Assembly: GCA_025964355.1 (NCBI GenBank)
Contig: JAOPZB010000210.1
Span: forward strand, 1-39,592
Source of the DNA: Solirubrobacterales bacterium
GTDB taxonomy: Bacteria; Actinomycetota; Thermoleophilia; Solirubrobacterales; Solirubrobacteraceae
DNA: 39,592 bases
Direction: 5' to 3'
The notes beneath the pieces were generated by a model. It had not been told where the DNA came from, made no database searches, and was given only the letters and a program-made list of their open reading frames with translations. The translations under genes were made by a program, and so were the position numbers. How positions within the stretch are numbered: the first letter of the stretch is position 1; each line of letters begins with the position of its first letter. Shown here in pieces: positions 1 to 8,688 of this stretch.

Positions 1-1231
1 AGGTGACGATCACGAAGTCGGCCAGGCGCGCGGCGATCTCCCCCATCAGTGGACGCTTGCCGCGGTCGCGATCTCCGCCCGCACCGAATACGCAGATGAC
101 GCGCGCCCTGCCGCCCTCCCCCTCCCCGGCCAGCTCACGCGCCGCACCCAGCACGTTCTCGAGCGAGTCGGGGGTGTGTGCGTAGTCGACCAGGACGGCG
201 AAGTCCTGGCCCTCGTCGACCGGCTCGAAGCGGCCGGGGACGTGCACGCCCTGCTCCAGCGCATCCACGAGCGTGTCGAGGTCGTGGCCGAGCGCATGCG
301 TGGCGGCCACCGCGCCGAGCGCGTTCGCGACGTTGAAGCGGCCGGGCATCGGCAGCGCCACCTCCCGCCCACCCTCGGGCGTTTGCAGCGCGAAGCGGCA
401 GCCGTCGAACTCGCACCGAAGGTTCGTCGCGCTGTAGTCGGCGGGTTGATCCACGGCGAAGCTTCGGACGCCCTCGATCTCGCCCGCCAGCTTGCGGCCG
501 TAGGCGTCGCCGACGTTGACGATGCTGACGCCGGGCGGTTCGCCGACGGCCGGTGCGAACAGCCGCCGCTTGGCCTGAAAGTAATCCTCCATCGTGCCGT
601 GGAAGTCGAGGTGGTCGCGCGTCATGTTGGTGAACACTGCGGCTGCGAACGGGATCGCATCGGTGCGTGCGAGTTCGAGCGCATGCGAGGACACCTCCAT
701 CGCGCAGGCGCGATCGCCTCCCTCCAGCATCGCGCGCAGATCCGCCTGCAGATCGATCGCCTCGGGCGTCGTACGCTGCACGGCGAGCTCGCGCCCGCCG
801 ACGACCGACTTGACGGTGCCGAGCAGCCCGCATTGCAGTCCACTGGCCGCCAGCAGCGCCCGTAGGAGGTAGGTCGTGGTCGTCTTGCCGTTCGTGCCGG
901 TCACGCCGAGCACCTGCAGCTCGCGCGCCGGATCGCCGTAGAAACGAGCCGCGAGGGGAGCCATCGCGGCACGGGCGGAGTTGACCAGGACCTCCGGTAC
1001 GCCGAGGCCGAGAGCGCGCTCGACCACGAGCGCCGCGGCGCCGGCCCGCACGGCCTGAGGGGCGAACTGGTGTCCGTCGACCCGAAGGCCGCCCACGCAG
1101 AAGAACAGGTCTCCGGGGGCCACCGCGCGACTGTCGTAGGCCAACCCGGTGATGTCCACCGATGGCGCCCCGTCGCCCGCGCGGGGGCGCGCGCGGGGGT
1201 CCAGTCCTGCGGTCAACTCGTCGAGCCTCAT
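1..1231 (-). CDS. murE: MurE, UDP-MurNAc-tripeptide synthetase (partial, C-terminus off window)
   Basis: Cytoplasmic Mur ligase that adds the third amino acid to UDP-MurNAc-L-Ala-D-Glu in peptidoglycan synthesis. The minus-strand frame opens at ATG 1231 (MRLDELTAGLDP) with GGGGAA a few bases upstream. It shows the N-terminal YDSRAVAPGDLFFC motif, the ATP loop GTNGKTTTTYLL near residue 110, FNVANALGA, VDYAHTPDSLENVL, and GGDRDRGKRPLMGEIAARLA just before the edge. About 410 codons are visible against roughly 490 for the family, so the final domain is cut, including the DNPR-type motif that separates meso-diaminopimelate from lysine enzymes. The substrate therefore cannot be read here. It is the fifth gene of the mraZ operon, 61 bases after ftsI. 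The ORF track omits it because the frame is open at the edge. Confidence 0.95.
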   Translation of the reverse strand, partial: MRLDELTAGLDPRARPRAGDGAPSVDITGLAYDSRAVAPGDLFFCVGGLRVDGHQFAPQAVRAGAAALVVERALGLGVPEVLVNSARAAMAPLAARFYGDPARELQVLGVTGTNGKTTTTYLLRALLAASGLQCGLLGTVKSVVGGRELAVQRTTPEAIDLQADLRAMLEGGDRACAMEVSSHALELARTDAIPFAAAVFTNMTRDHLDFHGTMEDYFQAKRRLFAPAVGEPPGVSIVNVGDAYGRKLAGEIEGVRSFAVDQPADYSATNLRCEFDGCRFALQTPEGGREVALPMPGRFNVANALGAVAATHALGHDLDTLVDALEQGVHVPGRFEPVDEGQDFAVLVDYAHTPDSLENVLGAARELAGEGEGGRARVICVFGAGGDRDRGKRPLMGEIAARLADFVIVT

Positions 1232-1292
1232 CGGCAGATTCCCCGCTTGAGCATGCCGATGAGTCTAGTTTCCACCCCCGCTGGAGCCCTCG

Positions 1293-2954
1293 CTAGCCCG
1301 GCGCGATGCCCATATAGGGCAGCGCGAAGCTCATGATCTGACCGAACGCGGGGGCGGCCACGGTCCCCCCGTAGATCGACCCCGTCTGCGGTTCGTCGAC
1401 GACCACGGCGCACAGCAGCTTCGGGTCCGAAGCCGGGGCGAAGCCGATGAACGACGCGATGTATGCGGTCTTGGAGTATTCCCCGGTCGCGGGGTCGATC
1501 TTGCTCGCCGTACCCGTCTTGCCGGCAAGCTGGTAGCCGGGGATCGACACCTCACTGGCGGTGCCGCCCGGTGCGAGCACCCCTTCGAGCATGTGACGCA
1601 CCGCGGCGGCCGTGGCGCTGGAGATCACGCGGCGCCCCGCCGGCTGCGGCCGGGTTCGGCCGTCGATCGCGCTCAGCAGGTGAGGCGGATGCAGAATCCC
1701 GCCGTTGGCGATCGCCGAATAGGCGCTCGCCATCTGAATCGGCGTGACGAGCTCGCCCTGCCCGATCGGCAGATTGCCCATCGAGGAACCCGAGTACTTG
1801 GCCAGCGGGAGCGCCAGACCCCTCTCCTCGCCGGGGAGCTCCACGCCGGTGGGCGTTCCGAACCCGAACCGGTGCACCCAGGAGTTGAAGCGCGTTGCGC
1901 CCTCGAGCAGGCCGATCTTGATCGCGCCGACGTTGCTGGAGCGGGCGAGGATCTGGGAGGTCGTGAGGGTTTCTTCGCCATGTTCGGTGTCGTCGTGGAT
2001 GGTCCGGTCGGCGACGTGTATCTGGTCGGGGATGTTGAAGCCCGTGTCTGGCGTGATCAGGCCTTCCTGGAGGGCACCCGAGATGGTCACCGCCTTGAAC
2101 GTCGAGCCCGGTTCGTAGGCGAAGCCGACGGCACGGTCCTCTTGCGCCGCCGACGACGAGGCGCCAGGGTCGTTGGCGTTCACCTGCGGCCAGTTGGCCA
2201 CGGCCAGCAGGGCGCCGCTGCGGGGATCCATCACGATCGCGGTCGCGTCCTTGGGATTGAAAACGCGCCCGACCGCTCCGAGCACCTCTTCGGTTCGCTG
2301 CTGGATGTTCGTGTCGAGCGTCAGCGCCAGCGACGCGCCGGGCGTCACAGGGCTCGTTTCGGTGATCGAGACCGGCTGGCCGATCGCGTCGCTTACGACG
2401 CGACGCTCGCCGGAGCGTCCACCGAGGAGCTTGTTGCGCGAATACTCGAGCCCCGCCAGGCCCTTGCCTTCGGTGCCTACGAAGCCGAGCACCTGGGCGG
2501 CGAGCGTGCCGCGCGGGTAGACGCGGCGCATGACCGGAGCGCCGCTGACGCCTGGGATCTTCAGCGCCATCACGGCGTCGGCCTGATGCGCCGGGAGCGC
2601 TCTGGCCAGGTACACGAAACCGCTGCGGCGCGTGAGCTTGGTGAGCACGCTGGACTGCGTGGCGCCGAGCAGGGGGGCCAGCCGCCGAGCTGCGCCGAGT
2701 GGGTCGGCGATCAGATAAGGGTCTGCCGAGACGTCGCGTGCGGGCTCGGAGACGGCCAGGTCCACCCCGTTGCGGTCGGCGATGGCTCCGCGCTGCGCGG
2801 TGACCGGTTCGTTTGTCAGCTGCTGAGCGCTGGCCGCCTGGCGCAGTGTCCCGCCGCGCAGCAGGCCGAGGTAGACCGTGCGCCCGGCGGCGAGGACGAG
2901 CAGGAGAAAGAACAGCCCGAAGATCCCCCCGATGCGGCGTTGGACGACGGCCAC
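1293..2954 (-). CDS. ftsI: FtsI/PbpB, division-type penicillin-binding protein 2
   Basis: Class B penicillin-binding protein, the transpeptidase that cross-links septal peptidoglycan. The 553-residue product has a short cytoplasmic start, one membrane segment at about residues 9-28, a dimerisation/pedestal domain with RGAIADRNG near 55-63, and the transpeptidase domain with all three active-site motifs: STFK (Ser284), SSN (339-341) and KTG (479-481). No PASTA repeats follow the catalytic domain, unlike many Gram-positive relatives. It lies three bases downstream of the FtsL-like gene and upstream of murE, the usual dcw-cluster order, so it is translated within that operon. The start MAVVQRRIGG places the membrane anchor correctly. 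The identity is secure; whether it is the only class B enzyme in the cell cannot be judged. Confidence 0.96.
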   Translation of the reverse strand: MAVVQRRIGGIFGLFFLLLVLAAGRTVYLGLLRGGTLRQAASAQQLTNEPVTAQRGAIADRNGVDLAVSEPARDVSADPYLIADPLGAARRLAPLLGATQSSVLTKLTRRSGFVYLARALPAHQADAVMALKIPGVSGAPVMRRVYPRGTLAAQVLGFVGTEGKGLAGLEYSRNKLLGGRSGERRVVSDAIGQPVSITETSPVTPGASLALTLDTNIQQRTEEVLGAVGRVFNPKDATAIVMDPRSGALLAVANWPQVNANDPGASSSAAQEDRAVGFAYEPGSTFKAVTISGALQEGLITPDTGFNIPDQIHVADRTIHDDTEHGEETLTTSQILARSSNVGAIKIGLLEGATRFNSWVHRFGFGTPTGVELPGEERGLALPLAKYSGSSMGNLPIGQGELVTPIQMASAYSAIANGGILHPPHLLSAIDGRTRPQPAGRRVISSATAAAVRHMLEGVLAPGGTASEVSIPGYQLAGKTGTASKIDPATGEYSKTAYIASFIGFAPASDPKLLCAVVVDEPQTGSIYGGTVAAPAFGQIMSFALPYMGIAPG

Positions 2955-2957
2955 CGA

Positions 2958-3803
2958 TTATCCCGTCGGGCCTGCCTGGGTGCCACCGGCGGGCGTCGAT
3001 TCGGTGGAGCCGCCGCCGGTGGCGGCGCCGGGTGGCGGAGCTGGCGAGGCGCCCGACGGCTGCGTGGTGGCGCTCGAAGGCGCGGAGCTCGATTCGCCTG
3101 ACGGCTGTGCGGTCTGACCGGCCGGCGCGCTCGCTTCGCCCGCTGGCGAGGATTCGCCCGACGACGGCGGTTCGGACGCTGACGTGCCGGCCTGTTCGCT
3201 TGCGCCTTGGGGGGCGGCGCTCGCCTGGCTGGCGCCAGCGCCTGCGACCGCTTCGCTTGATCCTTCGCTCGAGGCATGGACGGGCGTCCTCAGCGCGCTG
3301 GCGGCGCGGGCCCCATCGACATGGGGGCGGGCCGTCAGGAAGCGAAACGCCCCGACCGGCACCAGCGACATCCCCAGTTGCGTCGCGCGCGCCTCGACGC
3401 GTTCCCCGGCGGTCAGTTCGGAGTTCTGGATGCTGAGCGCCGCGTTTTCGCGCTGCAGCACGGACTCGCGCTCGAGCGTCCGTCCGATGCTCGAGTTGAG
3501 CTTGAGCAGTCCCAGCTGCAGAGTGACTATCCCGATCAGGGCGAACGCCACCAGGGCGATCGCCGTCCTGCCACGGATCAGCTGATCGAGCAGCCTGTTG
3601 CGGGAAACCCTGTCCAGCAGGCCGAGCAGGCCGATCGCCAGGCCGCCGTCGCGCTCGGATGGGCGCCGCGCGGGCAGCGTGCCTGGGGCGGCGCGTGCCG
3701 GACCTGAGACGCGCCTCGGCCGCACCGGGGCCGTGCGCGGGCGCCCGGGGGCACGGCGACCGGGGTGCACCGCCGGAGCCGCTGCTGCGGCGGGCGGCGT
3801 CAT
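2958..3803 (-). CDS. FtsL/DivIC-like septum formation protein with long low-complexity tail
   Basis: Probable bitopic divisome protein in the ftsL position between rsmH and ftsI. I start it at ATG 3803, whose bases overlap the rsmH stop (ATGA); the longer track ORF only reads back into rsmH. The 281-residue product has a basic, proline-rich cytoplasmic region (about 1-75), one membrane segment (about 80-100), a short coiled-coil stretch with heptad-like spacing (LNSSIGRTLERESVLQREN), the conserved-type ending EARATQLGMSLVPVGAFRFL, then about 105 residues of Ser/Ala/Pro/Gly/Glu. FtsL and DivIC are normally near 100-150 residues, so both ends are extended. FtsL proteins diverge strongly; the call rests on topology, coiled coil and operon position. 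Confidence 0.82.
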   Translation of the reverse strand: MTPPAAAAAPAVHPGRRAPGRPRTAPVRPRRVSGPARAAPGTLPARRPSERDGGLAIGLLGLLDRVSRNRLLDQLIRGRTAIALVAFALIGIVTLQLGLLKLNSSIGRTLERESVLQRENAALSIQNSELTAGERVEARATQLGMSLVPVGAFRFLTARPHVDGARAASALRTPVHASSEGSSEAVAGAGASQASAAPQGASEQAGTSASEPPSSGESSPAGEASAPAGQTAQPSGESSSAPSSATTQPSGASPAPPPGAATGGGSTESTPAGGTQAGPTG

Positions 3804-4912
3804 GCCGGCGCTCCCTGCTCGTCCGTGAGCTTCCTGGCGGCGCGCAGACGAGCCGAGGACGCTCGCGGATTGCGCGCGACCTCGTCGGCCGAGGGCGTGA
3901 TCGATCGGCGGCTCAGCAGCGCCGCTTCGGGCTCGCGTCCGCAAGCACACACCGGCAGGTCAGGCGGACAGATGCAGCCGCGCGCCCGCGCCCCGAGGAA
4001 GCGCTTCACGCGCCGATCCTCGAGCGAGTGGAACGAGATGCCGGCCAGCACTCCCCCCTCCCGCAACACGCCCCAGGCGAGCGGCAGGGCGCGATCCAGC
4101 TGACCCAGCTCATCGTTCACCGCGATCCGTAGCGCCTGGAACGAGCGCTTGGCGGGATGCCCGCCGCCGAAGCGGGCGGGCGCCGGGATCGCGGAGTTGA
4201 TCGTGTCGACGAGCTCAAGCGTCGTCGCGATCGGCGTCTGCGCGCGACGCCGGACGATCGCCCGCGCGATCGCGCCGGCGTGGCGCTCCTCGCCGAAATC
4301 CCGCAGCAACTGAGCCAAGCGGCGCTCGTCCCACTCCGAGACGACGTCGCGGGCGCTGAGCGCCTGGGTGGGATCCATGCGCATGTCAAGCGGGGCGTCG
4401 TATGAGTAGGAGAACCCGCGCGTCCGCGTGTCGACCTGCATCGAGGACATGCCCAGGTCGAAGTAGGCCATGTCGGCGCGCACGCCCTCGTCGGAGAGCT
4501 GCTCGAGCGCCTCAGCGTAGCCGGCGCGGATGAAGCGCAGCGAGCATGCGGTCTCGGCCGCGAGCGCCGCGAAGCGCTCCTCCGCCAGCGGATCGCGGTC
4601 GATCGCGACGAGCGTGCCGCGCGGGCCGAGCCGATCGGCGAGCAGCCGAGCATGACCACCATCGCCGAAGGTGCAGTCGATCGCCGTCTGCCCCGGCTGG
4701 GGGTCCAGCAGCTCGAGCAGCTCGTCGGCCAGCACGGGGGTATGCGAGGTGCCCTGGGCGACGCCTGCGGGACCGCCCGCGCTCTGCGGACGCCCCGCTC
4801 GCCGGCCCGACCCGGCCTTGCTGGCCCCGCCGCCCCGGCGCCGCCGCGCAAGATCGGGTGCACGCCCGTCGGCATGCCGGTCGTCCGCGATGTCAAGCAG
4901 CGTCGTCGACAC
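3800..4912 (-). CDS. rsmH: RsmH (MraW), 16S rRNA m4C1402 methyltransferase
   Basis: S-adenosylmethionine-dependent enzyme that N4-methylates C1402 in the decoding centre of 16S rRNA. Family landmarks are HTPVLADELLELL, the SAM-binding CTFGDGGHARLL, DLGMSSMQVD, RGFSYSYDAPLDMRMD, FGEERHAGAIARAI, KRSFQALRIAVNDEL and ISFHSLEDRRVKRF. The frame is open far upstream inside mraZ. I chose GTG 4912, which overlaps the end of mraZ by about 20 bases, because no later ATG or GTG occurs before HTPVL. This gives 370 residues, 50-60 more than usual, the excess being an Arg/Gly/Ala-rich N-terminal extension. No strong ribosome site is visible, so translation is probably coupled to mraZ. The start is the only uncertain point. 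Confidence 0.94.
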   Translation of the reverse strand: MSTTLLDIADDRHADGRAPDLARRRRGGGASKAGSGRRAGRPQSAGGPAGVAQGTSHTPVLADELLELLDPQPGQTAIDCTFGDGGHARLLADRLGPRGTLVAIDRDPLAEERFAALAAETACSLRFIRAGYAEALEQLSDEGVRADMAYFDLGMSSMQVDTRTRGFSYSYDAPLDMRMDPTQALSARDVVSEWDERRLAQLLRDFGEERHAGAIARAIVRRRAQTPIATTLELVDTINSAIPAPARFGGGHPAKRSFQALRIAVNDELGQLDRALPLAWGVLREGGVLAGISFHSLEDRRVKRFLGARARGCICPPDLPVCACGREPEAALLSRRSITPSADEVARNPRASSARLRAARKLTDEQGAPA

Positions 4913-5336
4913 GTGCCGTGACCTCTGCGACGCCGCTGAGCAGCGCCGATCGATGTTCGTTCCAGGCGGCCTTGTCCCAGAGCTCCAGGCGATCCCCCAC
5001 CCCGACCACGATGACATCCTTGGCCAGCCGCGCGTGCTCGCCGAGGAAGCCGGGGACCATTATGCGCCCGGCGGCGTCGAGCTCGGCGTCATGGGAGCTG
5101 CCGTAGAAGAAGCGTTCGAGCTCGGTCAGGCGCGAGGAGAGCGGCGGCAGCTCGGCGAGCGCCCGCCGTGTGTAGCTCTCGTACTCCTCCGGGCGCCACA
5201 CGCCGACGCACGGCTTCAGGTCGACCGGCATGGCGAGCACGACCCCCTCGGCCAGCGCCGCCCGGTAGCGCGCCGGCACGGTGAGGCGGTTCTTCGCGTC
5301 GAGCGTATGGTCGAAGGTGCCACGGAAGGGTGCCAC
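4893..5336 (-). CDS. mraZ: MraZ, transcriptional regulator of the division/cell-wall operon
   Basis: AbrB-fold DNA-binding protein and first gene of the cluster; in E. coli it represses its own operon by binding direct TGGG-type repeats, and mraZ is widely conserved in this position. The 147-residue product (family about 140-150) has two swapped-hairpin halves: an N-terminal FRGTFDHTLDAKNRLTVPARYR and a second DAAGRIMVPGFLGEHA. The start is GTG 5336 with GGAG five bases upstream; the longer track ORF only extends into the leader. Matching repeats lie in the promoter immediately upstream. The 3-prime end overlaps rsmH. Confidence 0.96.
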   Translation of the reverse strand: MAPFRGTFDHTLDAKNRLTVPARYRAALAEGVVLAMPVDLKPCVGVWRPEEYESYTRRALAELPPLSSRLTELERFFYGSSHDAELDAAGRIMVPGFLGEHARLAKDVIVVGVGDRLELWDKAAWNEHRSALLSGVAEVTARVDDAA

Positions 5337-5411
5337 GGGAGCTCCAGAGTTGTTTACCGAGCCGAGGTGGAGGAGTGGGAGGAGCCCCTCCACCCCGGCT
5401 CGCTGTGCGCG

Positions 5412-5440
5412 AACATACCCCACTTCCCCCCACAATGCAA
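5412..5440 (-). promoter_or_regulatory. Predicted promoter of the mraZ operon
   Basis: On the minus strand TTGCAT (5440-5435) and TATGTT (5417-5412) are separated by exactly 17 bases, a good housekeeping-sigma promoter. Transcription would begin near 5405, leaving a leader of about 70 bases before GTG 5336. The spacer itself contains two MraZ-type GTGGG boxes. Confidence 0.6.
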
Positions 5441-5464
5441 CCCTGATTGCACATCTTTTCCCAC
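5419..5464 (-). promoter_or_regulatory. Candidate MraZ-binding repeats (GTGGG boxes)
   Basis: On the minus strand GTGGG occurs at 5464-5460, 5433-5429 and 5423-5419. The last two are offset by exactly 10 bases (GTGGGN5GTGGG), the arrangement known for MraZ operators; the first is 31 bases away, about three helical turns. Two boxes lie between the -35 and -10 hexamers, so occupancy should block RNA polymerase. Binding is inferred from pattern and position. Confidence 0.6.
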
Positions 5465-5613
5465 AACAGCCCTCGTTGGCGCCCGGGCGCAACGAACTGG
5501 CCGCAAAGCGACCGTTTTCGGCCGCCGCCGGCCGCGCCGCCAGAATCGTTCGGCGATGCAGGATCGCGTGCATATCGCTGAGATGAAACGCTGCTTGCCG
5601 AGCGGCTTCCGAC

Positions 5614-5643
5614 TTGCAAGGACACGCGCCGTGCACGTACCAT
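5614..5643 (+). promoter_or_regulatory. Predicted promoter of the lipoprotein gene
   Basis: TTGCAA (5614-5619), an 18-base spacer and TACCAT (5638-5643) lie upstream of the plus-strand lipoprotein. A start near 5650 leaves a leader of about 40 bases holding AAAGGA before TTG 5689, which supports that start codon. The rest of the 350-base divergent gap to mraZ holds a GC-rich inverted repeat near 5517 and no gene that I can support. Confidence 0.4.
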
Positions 5644-5688
5644 CGCCTCCCCCGCCGGTCCGACAGGGCCGCTAGAAAGGACGGCCCC

Positions 5689-7440
5689 TTGCTCCGAGTC
5701 CCGAGCCGCCAGCGCTCCACCAGCCACCTGCGTCCACCCGCCGCCGTCATGCGCGGCGGCGCGACGGTCGTGCTGGGGGCCGTCGCCGCGGCGGCGCTCA
5801 CGGGATGCGGCGGCTCGCACGCCAGTGCCACCGCCGCCGACCCCGCCGGTGCCGTCCCTGCCTCGGCGCCGCTTTACGCCGGCGCGACAGTGCGTCCCAC
5901 GGGCGAGCAGAAGACGGCCGCTCTCGCGGTCGGCCGCACGCTCACCCATCAGGCCGACCCCTACCTGCGACTCACGCAGCTGTTGCAGACGCCGGGCTCG
6001 CCGACGCTCAGCTTCTCGCGCGACGTGGCTCCGTGGCTCGGACCGAAGGCCGGCATCTTCCTCACCTCGCTTCAGGCATCGGGCAAGGCGCAGAGCGCGC
6101 TGGTGCTGTCGCTTCTCCAGGGTCTCGGAGGCCCCGCCGCCGGCGGGTTCCCCTTTGGGGGCGCCGGCGCGGGCGCCGCTCAGGGAGCGATCGTGCTCGA
6201 CACCAGCGACACGGGCAAGGCCCGATCGTTCCTGGCGTCCCAGGCTCGCCATGCCGGCGCGCACGCCGCGACCTATCGCGGCGTCTCCTATCAGGCGACC
6301 GCCGCGGGCGTCGCCTTCGCCCTCGTCGGCAAGTTCGCGGTGATCGGCACCGAGAGCGCGGTGCGCAGCGTCATCGAAACCACTCAGGGCGGCCCTGCGC
6401 TCGTGCACGCGAGCGGCTACGCGAGGCTCCTCGCCGGCGCTCCCACGGAAGCGATAGCCCATGTGTACGCGAACGCGGCGGCGGGCGCCAAGGAATCGAC
6501 GGGCCTGCTGCCCCTGCTCATCGGCAGGCGTGAAGCCAACCTCTCACTCGTGGCATCGAAAAGCTCAGTCGCGCTCGACGCCGACACGCTTGCGGCCGGC
6601 TCGGGCGGCGCAGCGGGCGGGCTGCTCGGCGCGGGCGCCGACGGCGCGCAGGCTCTCGGCGAACTACCGGCGGACTCCTGGCTGGCGTTTGGGCTCGGGC
6701 ACCTGGGCGCGAGCCTCGGCGAAGACGTTCGCGCACTGCGGGCGCTGGCTTCCCTGGGGAGCTCGCTGCAGGCGAGCGGCGGGGAAGGCGGGAGCTCGCT
6801 GACGCTCAACCTCAAGAGCCTGCTCGACGCACTGCTGACGCCGCTGGCGGCGCTCGGCGCTGAAACCCCGCAGGCGCGTCAGGACTTCACGCGCTGGATG
6901 GGCTCGGGCGGCATATTCGCCAGCGGTGGCAACCTGCTCGAACTCAAGGGGGCCGTCGTCATCTCCTCGAGCGACCGCGCGGCGTCCCGAGCGGCGGTCG
7001 CAAAGCTCGCCGCGCAGCTGCGCAGGGGCGGGTCTGTGCAGCCGGTTTCGATCGCCGGCACCGATGCAGCCGTCGCAGCCCGGGTGAACGGTCTGCCGCT
7101 GATGCTCGACATCGCGAGCGGCGTTGACTCCAGCGGCCACGCGAAGTTCGTGCTCGGACTCGGCGAAGCATCGGTGACGGCCGCCCTGAGCCCGGCGAGC
7201 GCGCTCGCCGGGGCGCCGTCCACAGCCGCGGCGGCGTCGGCTCTCGGCGAAGGCATCCACCCCAACCTGATCGCCGACGTCCCGACGCTGCTGAGCCTTC
7301 TCGAAGGCGTCGGCCTCACCGAAGATCCGACCCTGTCGAAGGTGCTGCCATACCTGCGCAGCGTCACGACGATCGCCGGAGGGACTCGCGGCCTCGGCGC
7401 AGGCGTGCAACGCGCGCGGGTCGTTCTCGCGCTGCATTAG
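5689..7440 (+). CDS. Large secreted lipoprotein, DUF3352-like
   Basis: Unknown function; a cell-surface lipoprotein by its signal. I start at TTG 5689 because AAAGGA lies seven bases upstream; ATG 5749 is the alternative and lacks a ribosome site. From TTG the product is 583 residues, with a basic start, a hydrophobic core and the lipobox LTGC at Cys40. The mature part is Ala/Gly/Leu-rich and contains ELPADSWLAFGLGHLG, a phrase resembling the DUF3352 lipoproteins I associate with high-GC actinobacteria, plus two similar halves with FALVGKFAVIGTES-type strands. It stands alone, divergent from mraZ and convergent with the binding-protein gene (11 bases between stops). The family link is from memory, not a search. 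Confidence 0.8.
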   Translation: MLRVPSRQRSTSHLRPPAAVMRGGATVVLGAVAAAALTGCGGSHASATAADPAGAVPASAPLYAGATVRPTGEQKTAALAVGRTLTHQADPYLRLTQLLQTPGSPTLSFSRDVAPWLGPKAGIFLTSLQASGKAQSALVLSLLQGLGGPAAGGFPFGGAGAGAAQGAIVLDTSDTGKARSFLASQARHAGAHAATYRGVSYQATAAGVAFALVGKFAVIGTESAVRSVIETTQGGPALVHASGYARLLAGAPTEAIAHVYANAAAGAKESTGLLPLLIGRREANLSLVASKSSVALDADTLAAGSGGAAGGLLGAGADGAQALGELPADSWLAFGLGHLGASLGEDVRALRALASLGSSLQASGGEGGSSLTLNLKSLLDALLTPLAALGAETPQARQDFTRWMGSGGIFASGGNLLELKGAVVISSSDRAASRAAVAKLAAQLRRGGSVQPVSIAGTDAAVAARVNGLPLMLDIASGVDSSGHAKFVLGLGEASVTAALSPASALAGAPSTAAAASALGEGIHPNLIADVPTLLSLLEGVGLTEDPTLSKVLPYLRSVTTIAGGTRGLGAGVQRARVVLALH

Positions 7441-7451
7441 TGGCAGCTCGC

Positions 7452-8681
7452 TCAGGGCACGGTCAGCTCGCGGGAGAAGGACGGTCGCCCGCCGACCACG
7501 CGGTCGACGCCATAGCGCGACAGCGTGGTTTCGCCGTCCGGGCGGATCGAGTAGCGCCCGATCACCGAGTCGCGGTTGCGGGTCGAAAAGAAACGGTCGA
7601 TCACGACCTGGCGGTCATTGCCATGAGCGCCGGCGCTGCGAATCGCGTCCAGCACCACGCTCATCGCCTCATAGCCGTACAGCGCGTAGGGTCCGCCTGC
7701 GCTGCCAAAGTCGCGACCGTAGTCACTCAGCACGCGCTGCGCCCGCCCCGGGTAGAGCGCGGTCGACAATGCCGGCGTGGTCAGGTAGGTGTTGGCGCCG
7801 GCGGCGCCGATCTGGGAGGTGAACGCTTCGTCTGCCATCGCGCTCGTGCCGAGCAGCAGCAGTCCCGGGTCGGCGGCGTGCAACTGGCGCCACAGCGAGA
7901 CCGCGCCCAGTCCATCCGAGCCGGCCAGGAAAACGGCCTGCGCGCCGCTCTTGACGATCCTTTCTATCTCGCCCGTGTAGAGGGTGCCCGGTGCAAGCGT
8001 GAGGCTGTCGTGTGCCGCGACAGCGATCCCTGCGCGGGCGGCGCCAGCCGAGACGATGTCCGACAGCGGAAGGTGAAACGGATCCTGATCGTCGATCACG
8101 TAGACGCTGCGCACGCCGAGCAGCCGCATCAGCTTGACCTGCGCGCCACCCTCGATCGAGTCGCCCGGGGGCAGGCGTCCGAACGTGCGCCGGCCGGTCG
8201 GATAGAAACGGCCCGGCTCGTCCTGGCCGGCGTCGAGCGAGGACGTGAGGCCGACATAGGGGCTGCCCGCGCTGACCTGGAGGATCCCGGCCGCGTTGAT
8301 GAGCGGCAGCGAGATCGCCGTCGCCGCGGAGTTGTAGTCGCCGAGGTAGGCGATCGTGCTCGTGTCCTGCGCGGCCGTCTTTGCATCTGAAGCGGTGATG
8401 CCGGGATCCCAGCGCCCGTTCTTGGGGCTCGAGTCATCGAGCGACACGTAGCCGATCTTGAACGCCCCGGCGTGGCCGCCCGCGTCGGCGAGCGCCTGCT
8501 TCTCGCCGTCGACGATCTGGCGGGAGATCGCCGCCGTCGGGCCTTGAAGGGGAAGGCTCGAATAGATGGCGAGCTGATTGCCCGCGGCCTGGGAGGCGCC
8601 TGACACGCCGGTGCCTCCGCAGCCGGCGGCTCCCGGGATAACGGCGGCGAGAGCGGCTAGACCCAGCCAGCGCGCACGCAC
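7452..8681 (-). CDS. Periplasmic-type amino-acid-binding lipoprotein (Peripla_BP_6 / LivJ-like)
   Basis: Extracytoplasmic solute-binding protein of the branched-chain amino-acid type. The 409-residue product begins at GTG 8681 with AGGAG just upstream, has a short signal peptide with lipobox AAGC (Cys21), and then the two-lobe fold: IYSSLPLQGPTAAISRQIVDGEKQAL at the start of lobe one, IAYLGDYNSAATAISLPLINAAGILQVS, a second lobe with VYVIDDQDPFHLPLSDIV, and AVFLAGSDG. No permease or ATPase gene is adjacent, so it is an orphan binding protein or a sensor. It is seven bases after the small membrane protein and follows trpA, and so may be co-transcribed with the trp genes. The ligand cannot be read; an aromatic amino acid is speculation from position only. 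Confidence 0.88.
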   Translation of the reverse strand: MRARWLGLAALAAVIPGAAGCGGTGVSGASQAAGNQLAIYSSLPLQGPTAAISRQIVDGEKQALADAGGHAGAFKIGYVSLDDSSPKNGRWDPGITASDAKTAAQDTSTIAYLGDYNSAATAISLPLINAAGILQVSAGSPYVGLTSSLDAGQDEPGRFYPTGRRTFGRLPPGDSIEGGAQVKLMRLLGVRSVYVIDDQDPFHLPLSDIVSAGAARAGIAVAAHDSLTLAPGTLYTGEIERIVKSGAQAVFLAGSDGLGAVSLWRQLHAADPGLLLLGTSAMADEAFTSQIGAAGANTYLTTPALSTALYPGRAQRVLSDYGRDFGSAGGPYALYGYEAMSVVLDAIRSAGAHGNDRQVVIDRFFSTRNRDSVIGRYSIRPDGETTLSRYGVDRVVGGRPSFSRELTVP

Positions 8682-8688
8682 GCGGCTC

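Noticed and set aside
1593-3101. 502-codon plus-strand ORF
   Set aside because: Antisense shadow of ftsI, whose active-site motifs are intact on the other strand.
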